Source: Podila epigama (lineage: Eukaryota > Mortierellomycota > Mortierellomycetes > Mortierellales > Mortierellaceae). From it: a DNA stretch of 12,732 nucleotides. Location of the stretch: positions 1 to 12,732 of the forward strand of contig JAAAVE010000761.1 in assembly GCA_015679605.1 (NCBI GenBank). Direction: 5' to 3'. Each line of letters opens with the position of its first letter. Position 1 is the stretch's first letter. A model generated the notes under the pieces. The model ran no database searches and was not told the DNA's origin. It was given only the letters and a program-made list of their open reading frames with translations. The position numbers were made by a program, and so were the translations under genes. This document shows, piece by piece, positions 6,901-12,732 of this stretch.

Positions 6901-9900
6901 CCACTTTGGTATAACAATGACGGAGACGGATCTTATCCTGGTCATATACATATCCGTTAAACAAGACACTAGTTTCTCGTTTTCGATCCTCCCTATTCTT
7001 TTGGTACTGCTCCCGAATCGAATCCTCGGGGGTGAGTACCTGCCAGCAGGTCAAATCATCGTCCCATTCGACCAGCTGGATAGCCTGGTCCTTTGTGCCT
7101 TCACGTGCGTATTCTCCAGGAATAGAGTGGACCCATCCTCCATTGGTGTTGGTGTGACGAATATGGATTTTGGATTCCCACGCAATATCTAAGATTTTTA
7201 CGTGTTAAGGATAAAAAAGCTGTTTGCGTCAATTTTTTTTAATGTTCCAAACTCTGGGAAAATTGAATAAAAGAAAAGAAAACGGCAAAGGTATTTTACC
7301 AGCCATGACGGGCATGACATCATGGTTTTTGAGTGTCATCTGGAACTGTGGTGATACCCAAGAGTTGCCCGACCCCGAGTTTGTAAGAATTTGAAAGTCG
7401 ATGGCGTAGAGACCCATATAAAGGAGAAACGGAAAGACCAAGAGGCACAAGAACAGTGAAATAAACTGCTTGGAGAAGTTGCGCTATTGATGAGGAAACA
7501 TAGAAGAAAAATGGTCAAATAGCTGAAATGGTAAGGAAGCATATCCTTCAAAAACAGAAACAGAAACAGAAAGAGAAAGAGAAAGAGAGAGAAAAAAAAA
7601 CGCATTCAACTCACAGTGGTGATGTACAGATGCGTTCTTGATTCCTGCAAGTATTTGAGAACACATAATCCTACTGTCGCCACAGTGAACAGACCCACCC
7701 ACTTGACACTATTTCATTCACGAGAAAAAAAGATTTAGCCATGTTGAGTAAAAGATTGTCAATTTGACAGAAGGTTTTAAAAAAATAAAGTACCTGCTGG
7801 AAAGGAAAAGGCCGAATCCTGTTTGAACAAGCCATGTCCACCATCCTCGAGTAAAAGGTCGATTCCGGTGATTGTAAAAGTTGATCCACGCAAGCAGGGT
7901 GTAGCCCATGAAGAGCATCATGGGTGTATCCAGCAATATGAATCGGCTCTGCGTGAAAAGCGCGTTTTCTATGTTGATGTTTTTGTAAAAATTTGCAATG
8001 GAATGGTCCATGGTATGATACATATCAGTTAAGGTGTAACACTTCTAGAACAGCTGTTATCCACCAAGTGCCCATCAGGCGTCCAACGTCCAACAAAAAA
8101 TAAAGACATGTTCCAACACTCTATGGCAAACAAAAACAAAGAGTTCGACTCTACCAAAGGTAATCAAGACTCCACAGATCACTGCTGCCTGCGTAGAATG
8201 ACCCGAGTTCTTCATAATCAGATACGAGATCGGGACAAGAGCCGTGCCACAGAAAACAGAAAGCAGACGCATGCCAATAAATGGCACATTATCTGTATAC
8301 AGCCTTTAATTATTTTTTTTTTCCCAGAACAAGAGAGGCATGTGAGTTCAAGTTTTGCCGGATCCAAAACAATTATTACGAAAGCAAAGAGTGTCAATGA
8401 TGATGATGATAGGAACTTACTTTCCAAGGACAAAGTTGAACTTGCCATCAAATCTAAGCATGTAGGCAACAGCCGCATAGAGCAGTTTACCCAAGGGTGG
8501 GTGTACATCCACAAAGAACTCGCCTTTGAGGTAGTCGACTGTGAACCCACCAAAGTGTTGTTCATCGAACCTATATTGTCAAATCAAAAAAGGAGGAATG
8601 ACATATTAGTTTTAAAGTGTATCAAACTCTCATGCGTGCCTTTGCCTTGCCTGAACACATGGACACAAACACGAGGAATGTCCAAATGGTTTTGCCCGAA
8701 AAAATGTTTTTCTCAGCTCTCGTGCCTATGGTTCTTCCACCCCTATTTCCTTGTTTCGTTTTCCATTTGCTGTCTATCATGTCGCACTCCACTCAAAAGC
8801 AACAAAACAAAACAAAACAAAAGATGGTAGAAGGAAACGAAAATAACCACTTACACGACTGAGGCAGGGATGGCCAGTTTCCACATCCTGATGAGGGCCG
8901 CAATGGAGACCAACACGACAAGGATCATGATCTGGACCCGTGGGTTATTCCAACCTTTCCTGGACAGCTGCTTCTTTTTCCATCGTTCACTCTCTGTCAT
9001 CCCTTCAAACTGATCTTCATCCTCGTCGTCATCAAAGGCATCCGTGCTTGGGAGGAGCAGATCCCAATCATTTGACCCTGATCTTTTCCCACTCAGACCC
9101 TTCTTATTGCTATGACCAAAGACACCGACACCGTTCGATTTGCGCGTTCGAAGTCGGCGGCTGCTGGTTTTACTGCTGAAGCTGTTCAGACCGCCATATC
9201 CATAACTTTTGTCATCATCATCATCATCGTCGTCGTCGTCATCGTGGTCATCATGATCTGCATCTCGATATCGGTGACGAGGTCGGAACGTTGACTTTTG
9301 TGCAGAAAAGAAGCCACCACTGGCTGCAGCAGCGTCCGATATACTGTTTCGGCGAGACGAGCCAGCACTCGAAAGGGACGCAGGTCCGGGTGAATAGGCA
9401 CCACTGGTGAAACCAGTGTCGATGTTAAGTGAGGTCTCGGAAGCATTGCTATGAGTACGTTGGTGGTGGTGCGCGTGCTGGTGGCGGCGTTGACGGTGAG
9501 GCGGCTGTGATGGCTTTTGTTGTTGCTGGATAGGGAAGCCATTGAGATCTTTTGGGGCATAGTTGACCCCCGTTGGCGAGTCATATCCACTGCTGTATCC
9601 ATTGTTACCGCCATTCCTGGTCGTTGTCGCGCTATAACCTGCGTGGGGATGGTGGTGATTATGTGGATGGCTCGAGTGTGATGTATTCGACGCATGGTAT
9701 CCAGGCGATGGCGGGTTCGATCCATAGTTGTCATTATAAGAAGCCGTGGTGCCATACGCAGAGGGTGGTCCACTGAAATAGCCATCACTCCCTCCTGCAG
9801 CACCGATGCCTCGTCCCGGGGTCGTAGGTGTACCTGGCTGAGATGTGTATGGGTTTTGTTGAGTACCTTGGTTGGAATGCACAGAAGAGAAGCTGCCAGT

Positions 9901-9996
9901 TCTGGATCTCATCGTTGTTGCCGTAGGCAGAGTCCCACCCGTCGTGGTGAACGGCAAGTCGGAGGACCCAGCAGGATTGTACCCTCCAAACGACAT
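3995..9996 (-). CDS. PMT1: Protein O-mannosyltransferase (GT39, PMT1-like) with long N- and C-terminal extensions
   Basis: Dolichyl-phosphate-mannose:protein mannosyltransferase, which adds the first mannose to Ser/Thr in the ER. Nine exons: 9996-8855, 8570-8421, 8303-8155, 7968-7794, 7708-7615, 7483-7300, 7188-6496, 6353-5988, 5856-3995; 1604 residues. The start ATG has A at -3. Residues 1-353: disordered, cytosolic, Ser/Gly/His-rich, with eleven Asp (252-262) and an RRNS phosphosite. TM1: about 354-370. Luminal loop 1 has the catalytic Asp383-Glu384 (VVFDEQHFGGF) and DVHPPLGK (402-409). ENALFTQSRFILLD spans 481-494. SSSVKWVGLF starts at 537. Three MIR repeats: about 645-682, 710-765 and 805-858. 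HYLPFFFMHRQ and LHHYLPALYF (about 1004-1026) and the final helix (about 1047-1066) complete the core. The AYG and Cys...GWEFVC ending resembles yeast Pmt1 rather than Pmt2, but a PMT4 assignment is not excluded. Residues 1100-1604 (poly-Pro, acidic/His block, long coiled coil) are extra: most PMTs have 750-900 residues. Confidence 0.93.
4417..4470 (-). repeat. 27-bp tandem duplication in the coiled-coil coding sequence
   Basis: A unit beginning CCCTGCGTAGACG at 4417 recurs at 4444 with few changes. On the coding strand it gives two copies of a nine-residue RLRREQEEE-type unit. This suggests that the coiled coil has grown by in-frame tandem duplication. Confidence 0.75.
5935..5959 (-). repeat. 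Poly(T) run of 25 in an intron of the mannosyltransferase gene
   Basis: Twenty-five uninterrupted A on the + strand, that is T on the gene strand, lie in the 131-nt intron 5987-5857. The run starts about 28 nt after the splice donor. It is near the donor, so it is not the usual polypyrimidine tract beside the acceptor. The length is prone to sequencing and replication slippage. Confidence 0.95.
7553..7600 (-). repeat. CTTTCT/GTTTCT microsatellite inside an intron
   Basis: AGAAAC and AGAAAG hexamers on the + strand, ending in a nine-A run, read as a pyrimidine tract on the gene strand within intron 7614-7484. It lies just after the donor rather than beside the acceptor. Confidence 0.85.
8800..8822. 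repeat. (CAAAA)n repeat in the first intron
   Basis: Four to five AACAA/CAAAA units within intron 8854-8571 of the mannosyltransferase gene. A short simple repeat. Confidence 0.85.
9211..9243 (-). repeat. GAT/GAC trinucleotide run encoding eleven Asp
   Basis: On the coding strand, eleven consecutive GAT or GAC codons give Asp252-262 in the cytosolic N-terminus of the mannosyltransferase. It is preceded by an Asp/His stretch (DADHDDH). Mixed codon use suggests the run is selected or old rather than a fresh slippage. Confidence 0.9.
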
Positions 9997-10400
9997 TTTT
10001 TTTTTTTTGTTGTTGTCTTTCTTTTGTCCTTGACAGTTTTTTGTCTTGAACTGAGAAATGAAGAAAGGAAGATAGAGAGAGAGAGAAAACAAGAAAGAAA
10101 GTGAAAAAGTCTTGTAAAATGGTTTGTTGGGTGCAATACAAAGAAGAGGAATGAGAAAGAGAAAAGGATGAGATGGCGTCGCGCCTCGCCACAATCGGGT
10201 CAGGGAACGAAGGTTAAAGAGTAAGCGTGAGTTGGGATAAAAGGGAATGGGAAAATCAGGGATGCCCTTGGCCATTGCGAAAAAAGGAGGCATGAAGGCA
10301 ATGGGAGGATGGAGGACGCATCAAGGGCAGGATGGATGTGAACCGAGGAGGAGCAGGAGGAGGAGGAGAAGAAGGAGGAGTATAGGAGTCTAGGTTGCCA
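9997..10400 (-). promoter_or_regulatory. 5' leader and upstream region of the mannosyltransferase gene
   Basis: On the gene strand this region is CT-rich. It has a CTCTCT run opposite 10070-10086 and a long TCC/TTC tract opposite about 10348-10382, like the leader of the other gene in the window. The frame of the mannosyltransferase stays open upstream to an ATG at 10293. I still prefer the start at 9996 because of its A-rich context and because the upstream residues look like translated CT-rich leader. No clear TATA box was found. Confidence 0.5.
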
Positions 10401-10708
10401 GTCATGATCTATGGTTCTATGCTGCGCACGTTCGTACAGAGAAGAAAAATACTAGGAACCCAGGGTAAGCTAGGATCGGCAGGAAGACAAGAAATAACAA
10501 GACACAACACCCCATGCGTCAATAGGCACAGCGGTGACGTGTGGCAAATGCACAAGAGGTGGCGTTTTGGTGCGCACAGAGACCAATACAATAGAGCGGC
10601 GATAGCAGTCGAGCCATTTGGGGGAAGGATTATCAGGTGTGTCGACTATCTTTCCTTCTTTCCGTTCTCTCCTATCTCCTTTTGTCCGTCCAACAGCCTG
10701 CTTGACTT

Positions 10709-10737
10709 GGTTTGGCCTGGCTTGGCTTGGCTTGGCC
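10709..10737. repeat. TTGGC pentanucleotide repeat
   Basis: Degenerate TTGGT/TTGGC/CTGGC units followed by three clean CTTGG units. No coding context. Confidence 0.8.
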
Positions 10738-11255
10738 CGAGTGCAAGCACTGTTGTCAACGTCAACAACAATGAATAATAAGAGCAACTCCGATTGGGCT
10801 AGTACAAGGCAAGGGCGGGGGGGCAAGGCGAGGGGCGAGAGAAAAGGAAAGACAGTGCTTGCATAGCTTGGTTGCAGTGTATGTATTCATTTTCGTGTTT
10901 TGAATGTTTTGTCTTTTGCGTAACACTGTATGTGCGACGGAATAGGATCTACCAAGGCCAGACTAGACTAGCAAATGGCGGCGACCAATTGGGCCATGAT
11001 GCAAGAGTGGGCCTCGATGAGAATTTTGGGTCTTTTGTGCACAGTCAAATCCTACTTTCTTTCCAAGAGCAGAGCCTTGGTTGGGCCTTGTCTATCCAAG
11101 ATGCATTAGGGACGGTAAATCGAAGGAAAACGATGCGCAACGTGTGATGCTCAATGTCCTTTTTCTTCTTTGTGGACTGCATCTGTTGTCGGACTCTGTT
11201 CATATTCTCGCATAACAATGCAAACGGAAACGCAAATGGCAATGCAATGCTCTCT

Positions 11256-11284
11256 TTCCTTCCTTCCTTCCTTCCTTCCTTCTT
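11256..11284. repeat. (TTCC)n microsatellite
   Basis: About six TTCC units pass into TTCTTTCTC. Short open frames over it give Leu-Pro-Ser-Phe repeats that are artefacts of the microsatellite. Confidence 0.92.
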
Positions 11285-12260
11285 TCTCTCTTGTTGTTTT
11301 TTTCTGCCCTCTTGCTGGCTCAAAATTCGTCATGGAGATGTGGAGGATGGCCAATTTTGGTATGAGGGGTCGAGAGGTACAAGTGAATGGGTCGATGGTG
11401 AGCTCTGGAGCGACGAAGGGGGAAAGGAGGCGGGAACAGCAGGGAATGGACCACAAAAACAACATCCAAAAGTTGTGCTCTCACAAGTTGCACGACAGAT
11501 GGACCGACGGACGCACAACAAGTGGAGAAGGTAAAGAAAATCATAATTGATAATTGTAGAGCGAGAACAAAAGTGAACAGTGCGCAACTCTTTCGTTGTT
11601 TTTTTTGCTCTTGTTGACAGCTGCTGTTTACTTGCATTTTTGTTGTTTTTATGCTGGCGATTGGGTATGTGCATTATTGTGGATGTGTGGATTAGCGCAA
11701 GGTTGGATGGAGAGTCTATCGATCTTTTCAGCCGCAAACACGCCCAGTGACTAGGAAGATAAGGAAGGCTGTCGGTATCTCATCGGCGCATCTCTGTCTT
11801 TTCGTTTCTTTTTTTGTTCCAAGGATCATCCATCCATGAGCACTTTTTTTTATGCATGTGGATTTGAACCATGTTTGTCCATTCCGTCTTCTCGAGACAA
11901 CTATCGGCAAAAAAAAAAAATGATAGCTACTTGATCGTTAAACCCTGGGCAATAGTCTTGAGCTGTTCTGTACGGGAGAAAAAGATAAGCGTGAGAATGT
12001 ATAATTTCTGTTTTCAGGAATGAATTCGCCATTTCAACTCGATGTCGTTTGCTTGGCCCAAGTTTTATTTTTTTTTTTTTATTGTAATTGAGGGAAATGG
12101 AGACCAAGGTCCATTGTGTTCAATCCTTACTACGCATGCACGCACGACCGACCTACCGATCAGACACCACATACCCAACTGGCGACATTTATACGCAATG
12201 CACAACACACAACTACACAATGCATGACAGGAACAAAGAGCAAAATATCAACAGTAACCA

Positions 12261-12285
12261 CAACAACAACAACAACAACAACAAC
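12261..12285. repeat. (CAA)n microsatellite
   Basis: Eight perfect CAA units plus one base, in a region without a supported gene. Confidence 0.95.
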
Positions 12286-12712
12286 GGCAATGACGACTAG
12301 TACGCATGTAAACAGAGGGAGAATGAAAAAAAGGATGAAGGCTCTTTCATCGCTCCATGCAGAATTAAAGGTGCTCCCTCGTGTTTAGATCTTTCCAGGG
12401 GAGTTATCTGGTGGCCATGCATATTCTCTCGAATCGAGCAGTTGAAGTAGGGAGGCGTTTTGATTCTTTTGCTTGTGCAAAAACAAAGTGTATCAAAATG
12501 AAAGTTTTCACTGACCGAATGACATTCAATGGTACTGTAGCCATAAGAAAGGATAACCAAAAGAAAACATGTAACCATAGTAGTGACTCAAAAGACGATC
12601 CATTAGCAATGAAGAACAAGACTAAGGCAAAGACAAAAAGACAAAGGGCAATTCGCCAATCCAGAAACACAAAAAACTTTGCTCTTCCATTAAATAAAGT
12701 TCCTCCGAACTC

Positions 12713-12730
12713 TCTTTTTTTTTTTTTTTT
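12713..12730. repeat. Poly(T) run at the right edge
   Basis: About eighteen T near the window end, preceded by CTCTC and by an AATAAA word at 12693-12698. It could be a simple homopolymer. Nothing identifies it as a retroelement tail. Confidence 0.85.
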
Positions 12731-12732
12731 CT

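Larger units (their letters stand above)
5857..8854 (-). other. Eight spliceosomal introns of the mannosyltransferase gene
   Basis: Introns on the minus strand: 8854-8571 (284 nt, GTAAGT), 8420-8304 (117, GTAAGT), 8154-7969 (186, GTAGAG), 7793-7709 (85, GTACTT), 7614-7484 (131, GTGAGT), 7299-7189 (111, GTAAAA), 6495-6354 (142, GTAAGG) and 5987-5857 (131, GTAAGT). All end in AG, most as TAG. I chose each junction so that phase is kept and the conserved PMT motifs join across it. The intron ending at 6354 skips several nearer AGs because only ATAG at 6355-6354 keeps the frame, giving NPH-LPATTK, which matches the family. All introns fall in the core; both extensions lie in the large first and last exons. 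Confidence 0.82.
10401..12732. other. Region without a convincing gene
   Basis: Open stretches of up to about 126 codons exist in several frames. They overlap one another, are of low complexity or coincide with microsatellites, and none shows a recognisable motif or splice pattern. The region holds a TTGGC repeat, a G-rich patch, TTCC and CAA microsatellites, several A/T homopolymers and a weak hydrophobic open stretch at 12404-12670. It may include the far-upstream promoter of the mannosyltransferase gene and that of a gene beyond the right edge. Confidence 0.6.

Noticed and set aside
3995-9996. Assignment to the PMT2/POMT2 subfamily
   Set aside because: The loop-1 sequence (VVFDEQHFGG rather than VxWDExHFGK), ENALFTQSR and the Cys...GWxxxC ending fit the PMT1/PMT4 side better. 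PMT1 versus PMT4 stays open without a tree.
11154-11550. Two overlapping 126-codon + strand open frames
   Set aside because: Both run through the TTCC microsatellite in different frames and show no motif, signal or splice context.
11859-11871. tRNA T-arm-like sequence (GGTTCAAATCC on the minus strand)
   Set aside because: The flanking bases do not form the full T stem, and no D arm, anticodon arm or acceptor stem is present around it.
11901-11936. CTATC...GATAG inverted repeat around a poly(A) run
   Set aside because: Only five pairs with a long A-rich loop; expected by chance in a region this long.

Overview
The window looks like nuclear DNA of a filamentous, early-diverging fungus. A Mortierella-type Mucoromycota genome is my best guess, inferred from style only. 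The evidence is short GT-AG introns that interrupt a fungal/animal-type protein O-mannosyltransferase, CT-rich leaders, abundant microsatellites and A/T homopolymers, and AATAAA-type poly(A) signals. I see no bacterial operon structure, rRNA, tRNA, CRISPR array or recognisable transposon.

Layout. Bases 1-2330 are gene-poor: an 8-mer satellite at the very start, TG and CA tracts, and a long pyrimidine-biased stretch containing a good 1150-1207 hairpin. A compact promoter-like block (CCAAT, CRE-like site, A/T-rich box) lies at about 2339-2386. Bases 2478-3704 (+) encode a 408-residue type I membrane protein: signal peptide, eight-cysteine ectodomain, short Pro/Thr/Gly/Lys stalk, one transmembrane helix followed by six arginines, and a Tyr/Gly/Gln/His/Asp-rich cytoplasmic tail. 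Bases 3705-3994 are the shared 3' ends of two convergent genes. Bases 9996-3995 (-) carry a nine-exon gene for a GT39 protein O-mannosyltransferase (PMT1-like). I spliced it by hand to 4815 nt and 1604 residues with every junction in phase. Bases 9997 to about 10400 are its purine-rich (CT-rich on the gene strand) upstream leader. Bases 10400-12732 show no convincing gene, only microsatellites, a G-rich patch and one weak hydrophobic open stretch near the right edge.

The notable point is the size and shape of the mannosyltransferase. An ordinary catalytic/MIR core (about residues 354-1095) sits between a 353-residue disordered N-terminus with an Asp run and a roughly 500-residue C-terminal extension. 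That extension consists of poly-Pro, an acidic/histidine-rich block, about 320 residues of Glu/Gln/Arg coiled coil, a Gly/Pro linker and a final short coil. The neighbour has the layout of a fungal wall-sensor or wall-anchored surface protein, a class that PMTs are known to O-mannosylate. An enzyme-substrate link between these two neighbours is inference only.
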